Notes under the pieces: model-generated
Seen by the model: the letters and a program-made list of their open reading frames with translations, nothing else
Told to the model about the DNA's origin: nothing
Databases searched by the model: none
Made by a program: the position numbers and the translations under genes
Part shown: piece after piece, positions 52,613-60,737 of the stretch
Position numbering within the stretch: the first letter of the stretch is position 1
Layout: every line of letters starts with the position of its first letter
Source of the DNA: Blastopirellula marina
Lineage (GTDB): Bacteria; Planctomycetota; Planctomycetia; Pirellulales; Pirellulaceae
DNA length: 64,000 nt
Assembly (NCBI RefSeq): GCF_002967765.1
Contig: NZ_PUHY01000015.1
Location: 558,001 to 622,000, forward strand
Reading direction: 5' to 3'

Positions 52613-53761
52613 TTAGACAGGTCGGCCGCAAGGAGCGAGCGTACTGCCATAGTTAAACGAGAGTGAAATCTGGCGATGTTCGCCGGAGTCTAAGGGGATT
52701 TGCCCACGACGCATACGTTCCAGGATCTCAATGGCCTGTTCACCGAGGCTGACTTCGTCGATGGCAACAGAAGCCAGATGGCTCGAAAGTCCACCCCCTC
52801 GGAAAACGCCGCCGAAGCCGACGATCGAAACATCCTGCGGGACACGGATTCCTCGCTGTGTTAGCTGCATGTAGACCGTTTCTGCCAAGGAGTCAAACCC
52901 GCAGAAGATTGCGGTTGGAGGTTCTGGCTTCTGGAAAAGCCGATCCAATGCCGCATCCGATTCTTGGGAAAGTGATTCATGATCGATACCTGGGCCGGAA
53001 CCAACGAATACATCGACCGTGGCATCGGAGCCTAGGGCATGGCGAAAACCTTGCAGATACAAGTCGGTTGCCGTGCTTTGCGAACTACCGAAAAACGCCG
53101 TGTGCGTGTGGCCTGCTTTACGAATTTCTTCTCCGGCCAGCTTTCCGATGTCCTCGAAGGGAATGGATAACAGCGGAGATTGAACCCCTTGAACCGGACG
53201 AGAGCAGCAGACGACCGGGATGTTGTGCTTCTGTAGTTGGCGAATATGGAAGGCTGGTGTCGCGGTCTTGGTGGTTGGAACGATGGCGACCCCGGCTACA
53301 CGGAGGTCGATCAACTGCAGGATCGCACTGGCCTGTTTGTCGATATCGTTGTTTGAGTTGCAAACAATCACTTGATTGTGCAACTCCGCGGCGGCGTTTT
53401 CAAAGCTTCTTTGTAGGGAAGGATAAAACGCCGTTTCCGTTTCTGGCAATACAAGTGCAAACAAGTCCTGTGACTTTCGCAGGCGTTGTTTCGCCTCTTC
53501 ATGCACAAACGTCCCTTTCCCATGCACACGAAGGACCAGGCCATCCTTCTCAAGAGAGGCAAGAGCCTGACGAACCGTGCTCCGGGCAACTTTTAGATTC
53601 TCTGCCAAGCGATTCTCAGAAGGTAGTGCAGCGCCTGACTTTAGGGCACCAGACTCGATCTGTGCAACGACGTAATCTCGGAGTTGTTCGTACTTCGGCT
53701 GGTGTGAATTTTCATCTCCGCTAGGGAATTCGGAGAGTTGTGTTGAGCTGTGATGTGGCAT
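52613..53761 (-). CDS. GntR/LacI chimeric transcriptional regulator (AraR type)
   Basis: A 382-residue regulator combining a GntR winged helix (PKYEQLRDYVVAQIESGALKSG, then LPSENRLAENLKVARSTVRQAL and DGLVLRVHGKGTFV) with a LacI-type effector domain (FALVLPETETAFYPSLQRSFENA, NIPVVCCSRPV, AFFGSSQSTATDLYLQGF, PTAIFCGFDSLAETVYMQL, VPQDVSIVGFGGV). This architecture is that of B. subtilis AraR. Two GTACGTAC palindromes, the core of the AraR site, lie immediately upstream. It probably represses itself and the divergent DUF1559 operon, and possibly the minus-strand genes downstream; the effector is a sugar or derivative, not necessarily arabinose. Confidence 0.9.
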   Translation of the reverse strand: MPHHSSTQLSEFPSGDENSHQPKYEQLRDYVVAQIESGALKSGAALPSENRLAENLKVARSTVRQALASLEKDGLVLRVHGKGTFVHEEAKQRLRKSQDLFALVLPETETAFYPSLQRSFENAAAELHNQVIVCNSNNDIDKQASAILQLIDLRVAGVAIVPTTKTATPAFHIRQLQKHNIPVVCCSRPVQGVQSPLLSIPFEDIGKLAGEEIRKAGHTHTAFFGSSQSTATDLYLQGFRHALGSDATVDVFVGSGPGIDHESLSQESDAALDRLFQKPEPPTAIFCGFDSLAETVYMQLTQRGIRVPQDVSIVGFGGVFRGGGLSSHLASVAIDEVSLGEQAIEILERMRRGQIPLDSGEHRQISLSFNYGSTLAPCGRPV

Positions 53762-53775
53762 TCGGTGTATTTCCT

Positions 53776-53791
53776 TGTAGTACGTACAACA
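53776..53791. promoter_or_regulatory. AraR-like operator 1
   Basis: TGTAGTACGTACAACA is a 16-bp near-palindrome with one mismatched pair and a GTACGTAC core. It lies 15 bases before the ATG of the GntR/LacI-type regulator, fitting autoregulation. The B. subtilis AraR consensus contains the same core, with flanking A/T. Confidence 0.65.
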
Positions 53792-53951
53792 TCATACCTG
53801 TGTAATTTGCCGCGTCAATCGTCTTTCATGGACTTAAGAGGCCAGTCCCTAGGATAAATCAACGATATATCGGCTGAAATTGCTAATTGTTAGTTCTGTT
53901 GGGGCGTTAGTAAGTGATTGTTTGGAGAACAGAAAGTAAAAAGTTGTCTAA

Positions 53952-53969
53952 AATAGGTACGTACTTATT
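53952..53969. promoter_or_regulatory. AraR-like operator 2
   Basis: AATAGGTACGTACTTATT is an 18-bp near-palindrome with one mismatched pair around the GTACGTAC core. It is 177 bases from operator 1, within the region upstream of the plus-strand DUF1559 operon, so looping or separate control of each direction is possible. Confidence 0.65.
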
Positions 53970-54289
53970 GCAATCCAGTTGGGCCATCGATATGCTTTTT
54001 TGAAATGTCAGAGATTTAGCGGCCTGCCGCAATTAAATCCACGACACGACTTTCTGCAGCTCTCACAGCTGCAACATGCACATTGGTTGCCCCGCCAGTT
54101 TCATGGTCAGGCAGTCAGGCGATTGGCTTCAGTAGAAGTCGAGCAGCCCAGCTCGCTCGGAATTACTGAGAGGCAGCCAAGTGCCCTTCACGAAGGCGGA
54201 ATAGAGACGACCGGAACGTAGAGAAGAGTGAAGCCCCTTGTCATGCACTGGCCTTATCCACTCACGTATCCTTTTAGGAGTTCTAGTCC

Positions 54290-55261
54290 ATGTTTGTCGA
54301 AACTGACCGACAAATCGCCCGACGACGTGCGTTTACGCTTGTCGAACTGCTGGTTGTGATTGCCATTATTGGAGTCCTTGTATCTTTGTTGCTTCCGGCC
54401 GTGCAGCAAGCACGCGAAGCGGCACGACGTATTCAATGCGTCAATAACATGAAGCAGATTGGTTTAGCACTGCACAACTACCACGACACCTTCAAGACGT
54501 TTCCTCGAACGCCTTGGTGGTACAACGGTGGTGGCGGCAACCAATCGCCTGAATTCTTCAGTGGATTCAGCTGGCGTTGTATGCTGCTACCTTTCCTTGA
54601 GCAGGGAGCCATGCACGACCAAATCAATTGGAGCTTGCCTCTTACGGATACCACCGGCACTCCGATGTCGAATATGCAGATTGTTCGATCGCCGATGCCA
54701 GCCTACGTCTGCCCTAGCGATCCGACCGGCGAGCTCACCAAGGCAGGTAATCAATACCTGTGGAGCAATTGGTGTTTCCCGCATGGTGGTTGTGATCAAA
54801 GTGAATCGGTTGGTGTGACAACTTATAAGGGGCTCGTTGGGATCGGCTTTGATCAGTCGCTATCTACCGTTCCTTATCCTGCCTCCATGTTCGATCGTCG
54901 TCGCGGACAGGCCTTACGTATGCGTGATATTACGGATGGAACTTCGAATGAAATCCATGTCATCGAAAGTTCTCCAGAGTTCTATGCATGGTCCGGCTGG
55001 GCATCTTGGCACTGTGAAATCTCTTCGCAGAACTCGCCCAACTTTCCTTTCCGATTTTATGGCGGCCCGAATCGTCGAACTGCTACCCAGCATGGTTGGA
55101 CGCAAGGCTTGTCGGCCAGCAGCTTTCACCCAGGTGGCGTGAATGCGTTGATGGCGGATGCTAGTGTTCATTTCATTCCTGAAACGATCAATCTGGCGGT
55201 CTACCAAGGCTTGGTTGCCCCTCAAGATGGGACGCCCGTCGGCGGTTTCAGTAGCAACTAG
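54290..55261 (+). CDS. DUF1559 domain protein with prepilin-type N-terminus
   Basis: A 323-residue protein of the family that is greatly expanded in planctomycetes. The leader ends ARRRA, then FTLVELLVVIAIIGVLVSLLLPAVQQAREAARRIQCVNN, a type III signal peptide with Glu at +5. The DUF1559 motif NMKQIGLALHNYHDTF follows, and the C-terminal H-x9-D[G/A] motif is SFHPGGVNALMADASV. They are probably surface pseudopilin-like proteins; their function is not established. It has a good RBS (GGAG) and heads a run of catabolic-type genes. Confidence 0.93.
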   Translation: MFVETDRQIARRRAFTLVELLVVIAIIGVLVSLLLPAVQQAREAARRIQCVNNMKQIGLALHNYHDTFKTFPRTPWWYNGGGGNQSPEFFSGFSWRCMLLPFLEQGAMHDQINWSLPLTDTTGTPMSNMQIVRSPMPAYVCPSDPTGELTKAGNQYLWSNWCFPHGGCDQSESVGVTTYKGLVGIGFDQSLSTVPYPASMFDRRRGQALRMRDITDGTSNEIHVIESSPEFYAWSGWASWHCEISSQNSPNFPFRFYGGPNRRTATQHGWTQGLSASSFHPGGVNALMADASVHFIPETINLAVYQGLVAPQDGTPVGGFSSN

Positions 55262-55316
55262 GCGATTAATTCGAAAAGCCGCTTACCATTTCAGAAGATA
55301 CAAGGAAAGTCAAACG

Positions 55317-55757
55317 ATGCGTTTCACGAACGATAAGGTCAAGCATCATTTGTACGCAGCCGTCGCAACGATCGCCCTTACGGCGGTCGTTGCAGGATGC
55401 GGCTCAAGTCGACCAGATGGCTTACCTGAGACAGCAATCGTCAAGGGAGTCGTCAACCTAAAAGGATCGCCACTCAACGAGGGTGTTGTCCGATTTGTGC
55501 CGGATGATACCAGCTGCAATCCGGGTGTCGGCATGATCAATCCTGACGGTTCGTTTGAATTGTCGACTTATGATCGTCTCGATGGAGCCACTGTCGGAAA
55601 GCATAAAGTTGTCATTCACGTCGAGCCGCATTTAGATGGCAGTAAGCCTGATCCACCTGTACAAACACCGCGCAAGTATCACGATATCGCAACCACTCCG
55701 CTCGAAGTTGAAGTCAAGTCGGGCGAAACCAACGAAATAGTTTTAGACGTCGAATAA
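55317..55757 (+). CDS. Small lipoprotein with carboxypeptidase-regulatory-like fold
   Basis: A 146-residue protein started at ATG 55317 (GGAAAG upstream). Its signal AAVATIALTAVVAGC gives a lipid-anchored Cys. The mature part IVKGVVNLKGSPLNEGVVRFVP, PDGSFELSTYDRLDGATVGKHKVVIHV and VKSGETNEIVLDVE fits the transthyretin/carboxypeptidase-regulatory-like beta-sandwich often encoded right after DUF1559 genes in planctomycetes. It is likely the partner of the DUF1559 protein at the cell surface. Confidence 0.8.
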   Translation: MRFTNDKVKHHLYAAVATIALTAVVAGCGSSRPDGLPETAIVKGVVNLKGSPLNEGVVRFVPDDTSCNPGVGMINPDGSFELSTYDRLDGATVGKHKVVIHVEPHLDGSKPDPPVQTPRKYHDIATTPLEVEVKSGETNEIVLDVE

Positions 55758-55820
55758 TCGACTGTGGAGGCATTGTCGGGCAAAAGGCAAGCCTCTCGCA
55801 CTCCCTGGGGATTTTACAGC

Positions 55821-57287
55821 ATGAAATATTTACCAAGAACCGTTCTATCCGTCGCGATGATGGTCGCCGCCGTCGGTACGACCTTGTCTGCCGAAGAACC
55901 CATCGAATTGAACGGTCGTCGCGAGCTATTCGTCGATAAGGCACTTGTCGAATCGATCGATGGGTCGGCAGAGTTCGTCCTGCATCCACCGCACGATGAA
56001 GGCGAAGTCTTTCAGTTCGATCAGCCGTGGGAAGGGCTCTTTTGTGGCTACGCCACGATGATCCATGCCGACGGAAAATACCGCTTATACTATCGCGGCA
56101 TGCCCAAGGCTTTTAGTGACGGTACCACCGTTGAATCAACTTGTTACGCGGAATCGACGGACGGAATCAACTGGACTCGTCCTGAGTTGGGTCTCTACGA
56201 ATACGATGGCTCGAAGGATAACAACATTATCCTGGCCCAGCTTGCTCCGTTCTCGCACAATTTCAGTCCATTCTATGATGACAGTCCTAACGCCGATCCT
56301 AAGCAGCGTTTCAAAGCAATCGCCGGGACAAAGCGTACAGAGCTGCATGGATTTGTCTCGCCCGATGGCATTCATTGGACCAAGCTTCAAGATGAAGCGA
56401 TCTTCAAAGATCCCAAAGGCGCCTACGACTCGCAGAATATCGCATTCTGGTCGGAAGCCGAAGATTGCTACGTGATCTACTATCGCTACTTCGTCAATGG
56501 GCGACGATCGATCGCTCGCACCACGTCGAAGGATTTCGTGAACTGGACTGATCCTGTTTACATGAGCTACAGCAACACCGATTCAGTAACACCACGTAAC
56601 CACCTCTATACGAATCAGACACAGCCTTACTTCCGTGCACCTCATATCTATGTGGCCACGGCAGCGCGATTCATGCCTGGACGACGTGTACTAACCCCAG
56701 AACAGGCTGAGGAAGTTGGCGTTCATGCCAGTTACTTCAACGACACGGCCGACGCCGTATTAATGACTTCGCGTGGTGGTGGTGAGTACGACTGCATGTT
56801 CGACGAAGGTTTCATTCGTCCTGGACTCGCATTAGGAAATTGGGTTTCCCGAACGAACTATCCTGTGTTGAACGTGGTTCAAACAGGTCCTGACGAGATG
56901 TCGCTCTATGTCAATCAGGAATACGGTCAGCCATCGTCCAATATTCATCGTTATTCGATGCGACTGGATGGATTTGCCTCGGTGAAATCCCGTGGTGAAG
57001 AAGGTTCGATCACGACGAAGCCTTTTACCTTCACTGGCGACAAGCTGGCCATCAATTTCGCGACTTCCGCGGCCGGTAGTGTCAAAGTCGAAATCCAAGA
57101 TGCCGATGGGAATCCGCTACCAGGCTTTACCTTGGACGAGGCTCCTGACACGATTGGTAATGCCATCGATCGCGTTGTTCGCTGGAAAGAAAAGGGGACC
57201 GACGTCAGTTCGTTGGCGGGCCAGCCGATTCGTTTAAAGTTTGTCCTGGATGACGCTGATATCTTCGCCTTTCAATTTCAAAAGTAA
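55821..57287 (+). CDS. Exported GH32/43-like five-bladed propeller protein
   Basis: A 488-residue secreted protein (signal RTVLSVAMMVAAVGTTLSAEE). The sequence NGRRELFVDKALVE, then ESTDGINWTRPELGLYEYDGSKDNN and VSPDGIHWTKLQDE, and YVIYYRYFVNGRRSIARTTSKDFVNWTDP, is like glycoside hydrolase 32/43-type or uncharacterised planctomycete propellers, with Asp-box-like SxDGxxW repeats. The C-terminal TKPFTFTGDKLAINFATSAAGSVKVEIQDADGNPLPGF section is a beta-sandwich module. Catalytic acids could not be assigned. It may bind or cleave glycans. The ATG at 55821 lies after a short non-conserved lead. Confidence 0.7.
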   Translation: MKYLPRTVLSVAMMVAAVGTTLSAEEPIELNGRRELFVDKALVESIDGSAEFVLHPPHDEGEVFQFDQPWEGLFCGYATMIHADGKYRLYYRGMPKAFSDGTTVESTCYAESTDGINWTRPELGLYEYDGSKDNNIILAQLAPFSHNFSPFYDDSPNADPKQRFKAIAGTKRTELHGFVSPDGIHWTKLQDEAIFKDPKGAYDSQNIAFWSEAEDCYVIYYRYFVNGRRSIARTTSKDFVNWTDPVYMSYSNTDSVTPRNHLYTNQTQPYFRAPHIYVATAARFMPGRRVLTPEQAEEVGVHASYFNDTADAVLMTSRGGGEYDCMFDEGFIRPGLALGNWVSRTNYPVLNVVQTGPDEMSLYVNQEYGQPSSNIHRYSMRLDGFASVKSRGEEGSITTKPFTFTGDKLAINFATSAAGSVKVEIQDADGNPLPGFTLDEAPDTIGNAIDRVVRWKEKGTDVSSLAGQPIRLKFVLDDADIFAFQFQK

Positions 57288-57364
57288 GCGTTTTAACGAA
57301 TCGTTTGTGTCGAGTAGGTAGCTTTTCCGTTTGAGATGTGGCAGAGAGTAACGGGAGAACGATC

Positions 57365-58119
57365 ATGTCTGATCAATGGTCTGAAATTCATGAAGTCTAC
57401 GATCGTGACGGCTTTGTGATCGTTCGCGAGTTTCTCGCTGCAGACGAACTGCTGACACTGCAGAACGAACTATACCGTTACATTCGCGAAGTTGTCCCAT
57501 CACGACCTTCGAGCGATGTGTTTTACGCCGACCTGCCAATCCAGATTCGCTGAAGCAAATGCATCGGATGGAGTTGGATGCATACTTCGATGAGTATCAA
57601 CGCTCATCGCGTTGGACGGAACTTGCGGAAAGCTTGCTCGGCGAATCAGTGCACTGCCACGGGGCAGAATGGTTCAATAAGCCACCAGGTAGTACCAGTC
57701 CTACGCCTCCACATCAGGATAACTACTACTTTTGTCTAGCACCCCCCAAAGTGTTAACCATGTGGTTGGCTTTGGATGAGATCGACGAAGAGAATGGTTG
57801 TTTGAGGTACCAGCCTGGCTCGCATCGCTTTGGTGTTCGTGACCATGCCGCAACGCAAACATCAGGGTTCTCGCAAGCAGTTGCAGACTATACGGAAGAA
57901 GAGATACAGCGAGAAGTGCTCGCGTGTGTCAGCCCTGGCGATTTGCTGATTCATCACGGCGATACGATTCATCGAGCGGACGTAAATCGCTCGGCGACGC
58001 GCCATCGCCGCAGTTTTGCCATGGTCTTTCAGGCAGCATCTTGTCAACGAGATGAATCCGCATTTGAACGTTACGCGTTACAACGCAAGAAACAGCAACA
58101 TGAATTGGGAATCGCATAG
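57365..58119 (+). pseudogene. Phytanoyl-CoA dioxygenase (PhyH) family, one-base frameshift
   Basis: The start at ATG 57365 (GGGAGAACG before it) gives VYDRDGFVIVREFLAADELLTLQ, a typical PhyH beginning, ending in a stop at 57551-57553. The rest (57559 on) is in another frame: CHGAEWFNKPPGSTSPTP, PHQDNYYF (His-x-Asp iron ligands), LALDEIDEENGCLRYQPGSH, and TIHRADVN (distal His). The sequence between would read naturally as ADLPNPDSLKQM if one base is restored near 57536-57538 (CC-AATCCA for CCN-AATCCA). The family uses Fe(II) and 2-oxoglutarate for hydroxylation. Either a true inactivating mutation or a sequencing error; all catalytic residues are otherwise present. Confidence 0.75.
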
Positions 58120-58222
58120 CTCGATTCCCATCGGCAATCTTTGAAATCCTACCTCGTCATTTGTCCTTGCCTTGCGGGGAGATCCTGCGAGGTTCCCACC
58201 TTAAACTACTCAAGAGAGTCAA

Positions 58223-59227
58223 ATGAAATCTGTATTAAGTATCCTCGCATTGGTCGCCTTGCTAACGACCTCGTACGCGGAAGAGGCATCGACCGCCAAG
58301 ATCGTTGACGTAAAAAAGATTTGGGACGAAGCGCCGCATAACGCTTTTACCGATCTGATTCGGTTCAAGGACAAATGGTACTGCGTCTTCCGCGAGGGGG
58401 GCGGTCACGTCTCGAAGGTTGGCTCGCTACGAGTCTTACGTTCCGATGACGGTAAGAATTGGGAATCAGCCTCATTGGTTACCTCCGACACGGCAGATCT
58501 CCGGGATGCCAAAATCTCGGTCACGCCTGATGGCAAGCTCTGCTTGGCGGGCGCCGGTGCCCTGCATCAGCCAGCGTCGGCAAAGCACCAGTCTTATATC
58601 TGGTATTCGGACGAAGGTGAGAAATGGAGTGATGCGATTCCGATCGGTGATCCGAACTTCTGGATCTGGCGAGTTACCTGGCATGATGGCAAGGCTTATG
58701 GTATCGGCTATAGCACGGTCGAGCCTCGCGCAGCCCGTCTCTACAAATCAGAAGATGGAAAGTCCTTCACCCAGGTCGGTGAAAAATTTGATGTCGAAGG
58801 CTACGCAAATGAAACCGGTTTGATCTTCTTGGAAGATGGAACTGCTGTCTGTTTGCTGCGACGCGATCCCCCTTCAGCATTGCTCGGAACCGCGAAAGCT
58901 CCGTACACCGATTGGACCTGGAAAGATCTGGAAATCCGTGTCGGAGGACCTGAAATCATTCAGCTAAAGGATGGTCGCTTCATTGCGGCGGGTCGTAAGT
59001 ATCCTGGCGGTGCCAAGACCGCGATTTGGGAAGTTGATCCGAAGCAAGGTAAGCTTTACGAATTGGCCACGCTCCCTTCCGGTGGTGATACCAGCTATCC
59101 TGGTCTCGTTGAGTATGATGGGAAACTCTGGATGAGCTACTACTCTTCGCACGAAGGTAAGACGAGCATCTACTTTGCCGAAGTCGAGCTGCCGGAGAGC
59201 TCCGTCATCAAAAGTAACGGTGGTTAG
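58223..59227 (+). CDS. Exported sialidase-like six-bladed propeller protein
   Basis: A 334-residue protein with signal LSILALVALLTTSYAEE. It contains repeated Asp-box-like motifs: RSDDGKNWE, WYSDEGEKWSD and YKSEDGKSFTQ. Other propeller-type segments are FREGGGHVSKVG and FLEDGTAVCLLRRDPPS. It matches the sialidase/neuraminidase superfamily, whose members cleave or bind terminal acidic sugars. A catalytic Tyr/Glu pair is not certain. Start at ATG 58223, with AAGAGAG upstream. Confidence 0.75.
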   Translation: MKSVLSILALVALLTTSYAEEASTAKIVDVKKIWDEAPHNAFTDLIRFKDKWYCVFREGGGHVSKVGSLRVLRSDDGKNWESASLVTSDTADLRDAKISVTPDGKLCLAGAGALHQPASAKHQSYIWYSDEGEKWSDAIPIGDPNFWIWRVTWHDGKAYGIGYSTVEPRAARLYKSEDGKSFTQVGEKFDVEGYANETGLIFLEDGTAVCLLRRDPPSALLGTAKAPYTDWTWKDLEIRVGGPEIIQLKDGRFIAAGRKYPGGAKTAIWEVDPKQGKLYELATLPSGGDTSYPGLVEYDGKLWMSYYSSHEGKTSIYFAEVELPESSVIKSNGG

Positions 59228-59252
59228 ATCGAAAGAGAAAGTAGAAGGATTG

Positions 59253-59726
59253 ATGTGCAACCTAGGTGAAAGGGAGTCGGTTCTAGAAAAGCTGGGATTC
59301 CCAGTCGATCGGACCACTCCCGAGGGCTCGCTGGTCGATGCCGTGATGGAGGATAACGGAATCCTTTACGCTTCGGGCCAAGTCCCGTTCGATGGCGATC
59401 AGTTGAAGTTCGTTGGTAAAGTTCCGTCCGAAGTCTCTTCCGATGAGGCAAAACAAGCGGCTGCGTTATGTGCCGCAAATGTTTTGCGAGCGGTTCGGTC
59501 TCACGCTGGTTCACTCGATAAGATTGAGCGTGTGATACGGATCACCGGATATGTGAACTCGGATCTCGACTTTACCGAACAACATTTGATCATTAACGGT
59601 GCGTCCGAGTTGGTGCGAGAAGTTTTCGGGGACGCAGGAAAACATGCTCGCACGGCCCTGGGGATGGCGCAACTTCCCCTCGGTGCAAGTGTCGAAGTCG
59701 AGATGATCTTGAGGCTCCGTGCTTGA
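59253..59726 (+). CDS. RidA (YjgF/YER057c/UK114) family protein
   Basis: A 157-residue protein started at ATG 59253 (AAGGA upstream). It follows the RidA layout: LYASGQVPF, AAALCAANVLRAVRSHAGSLDKIERVIRITGYVNS, and the C-terminal KHARTALGMAQLPLGASVEVE, in which the Arg of the imine-binding pocket is conserved. RidA proteins hydrolyse reactive enamines/imines from PLP enzymes, which may be relevant to the PLP enzyme of the region. A terminator (59771-59807) follows. Confidence 0.88.
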   Translation: MCNLGERESVLEKLGFPVDRTTPEGSLVDAVMEDNGILYASGQVPFDGDQLKFVGKVPSEVSSDEAKQAAALCAANVLRAVRSHAGSLDKIERVIRITGYVNSDLDFTEQHLIINGASELVREVFGDAGKHARTALGMAQLPLGASVEVEMILRLRA

Positions 59727-59770
59727 GCTTTCCATGGATCTGATCGCATCGGAAATACAAGACAGGTTCG

Positions 59771-59807
59771 AGGCGAGCGCTTTCTTAACGAGCGACTCGC
59801 CTTTTTA
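59771..59807. terminator. Bidirectional intrinsic terminator
   Basis: Stem AGGCGAG-CGCT with AGCG-(A)-CTCGCCT (59771-59802), then TTTTTATTTTG on the plus strand. It ends the RidA gene and overlaps the end of the convergent DeoR-type gene (stop at 59805). Confidence 0.85.
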
Positions 59808-60572
59808 TTTTGTGTAGAGTAGCCGCAATCCAAGCCCTGCTTGGTTCTCTAGTTGACGTGAGGTTGCCGTCTGGCGATTCGTGACCATCACATCAAGCTC
59901 GTCTAAGTCAGCAATGTGCCGCATCGCATGATGGCCGAATTTAGAATCATCTGCTAAGACGGCGGCGCGATCGGCATGTTTGATCATTAAGCGTTCGCTT
60001 TCAACAACATGCTCGTTGTCATTAAATATACCCGCTTCAGTGATGCCCCCTGCAGAAAGAAGTGCCCAATTGGCGTGATACTGCACGATCCCAGCTTGGG
60101 CGCTCGGTCCCACCAGTAGCCCGGAACCGGGAAACAGAAACCCACCTGTCAAAAAGACTTCCCATCGACCGCGGCCTGAGCTTCGGCTTTCTATTGCGGC
60201 GGCTAAGGTCAGCGAATTGGTGATGATCCTCAGCTTAAGAGGCGGAAGGCAGTAAGCCAACTGCAGCGTCGTTGTTCCCCCGTCAACGAATAAGACATCC
60301 CCATCGCGCAACAAGCTACTTGTTCTGCGAGCGATTTCTCGTTTCTCGTCAGCATGCTGCACTTCCCTCGCCGTAAATGGAAGCATGCTTCCTTCGTTGG
60401 CCATGCGAATTCCGCCCCGAACTCGCTCAACCAGTCCACTCTCTGCTAATTGATTGAAATCTCGTCGGATAGTCGCCGGACTCGAGGCGAAACGCTCGAC
60501 GGCTTCGTCCACGTGAAGGACGCCCGTCTCGGCAAGAAGGCGAAGGATATGGTCCTGGCGGTCAGATTGCAT
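59805..60572 (-). CDS. DeoR-family transcriptional regulator
   Basis: A 255-residue repressor of the DeoR/GlpR family: N-terminal winged helix (QDHILRLLAETGVLHVDEAVERFASSPATIRRDFNQLAESG, with RVRGGI), then the sugar-phosphate isomerase-like effector domain with DGDVLFVDGGTTTLQLAYCL and HVVESERLMIKHADRAAVLADDSKFG. DeoR regulators respond to sugar phosphates. The ATG at 60572 is preferred over a GTG at 60581. It is divergent from the epimerase fusion and is separated by clustered TGATCA sites. Confidence 0.93.
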   Translation of the reverse strand: MQSDRQDHILRLLAETGVLHVDEAVERFASSPATIRRDFNQLAESGLVERVRGGIRMANEGSMLPFTAREVQHADEKREIARRTSSLLRDGDVLFVDGGTTTLQLAYCLPPLKLRIITNSLTLAAAIESRSSGRGRWEVFLTGGFLFPGSGLLVGPSAQAGIVQYHANWALLSAGGITEAGIFNDNEHVVESERLMIKHADRAAVLADDSKFGHHAMRHIADLDELDVMVTNRQTATSRQLENQAGLGLRLLYTK

Positions 60573-60581
60573 GGCGGGCAC

Positions 60582-60728
60582 TGATCACTAGTAATCAAAT
60601 TCAATCATTGTTTTCTATTGTGATCGATCGCATCTGCACTTGCTATGCTTCTGGATGGTCAATAACTGGAATAATTCATAATTTAAGGGGCGAACGCGGA
60701 AATGAGCAGTGTTGATCATTTGTGATCA
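60582..60728. promoter_or_regulatory. Clustered TGATCA sites, candidate DeoR operators
   Basis: TGATCA occurs at 60582-60587, 60713-60718 and 60723-60728; the last two are 10 bp apart, one helical turn. TTGTGATC also occurs at 60618-60625 and 60720-60727, so a repeat of this element spans the divergent region. The pair nearest the fusion gene ends 10 bases before its first possible start. Confidence 0.55.
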
Positions 60729-60737
60729 GATCTTACG

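Larger units (their letters stand above)
53762..54289. other. Divergent regulatory region
   Basis: About 530 bases with no supported gene. It contains two GTACGTAC sites (annotated separately), and a perfect hairpin TGCAGCT (54055-54061) / AGCTGCA (54067-54073). A GGAG nine bases before the DUF1559 start sets the ATG at 54290. A short open frame at 53979-54221 has no supporting features. Confidence 0.6.

Noticed and set aside
53979-54221. An 80-residue plus-strand ORF upstream of the DUF1559 gene
   Set aside because: No motif, signal or RBS, and it overlaps the likely 5' leader with a hairpin; probably chance.
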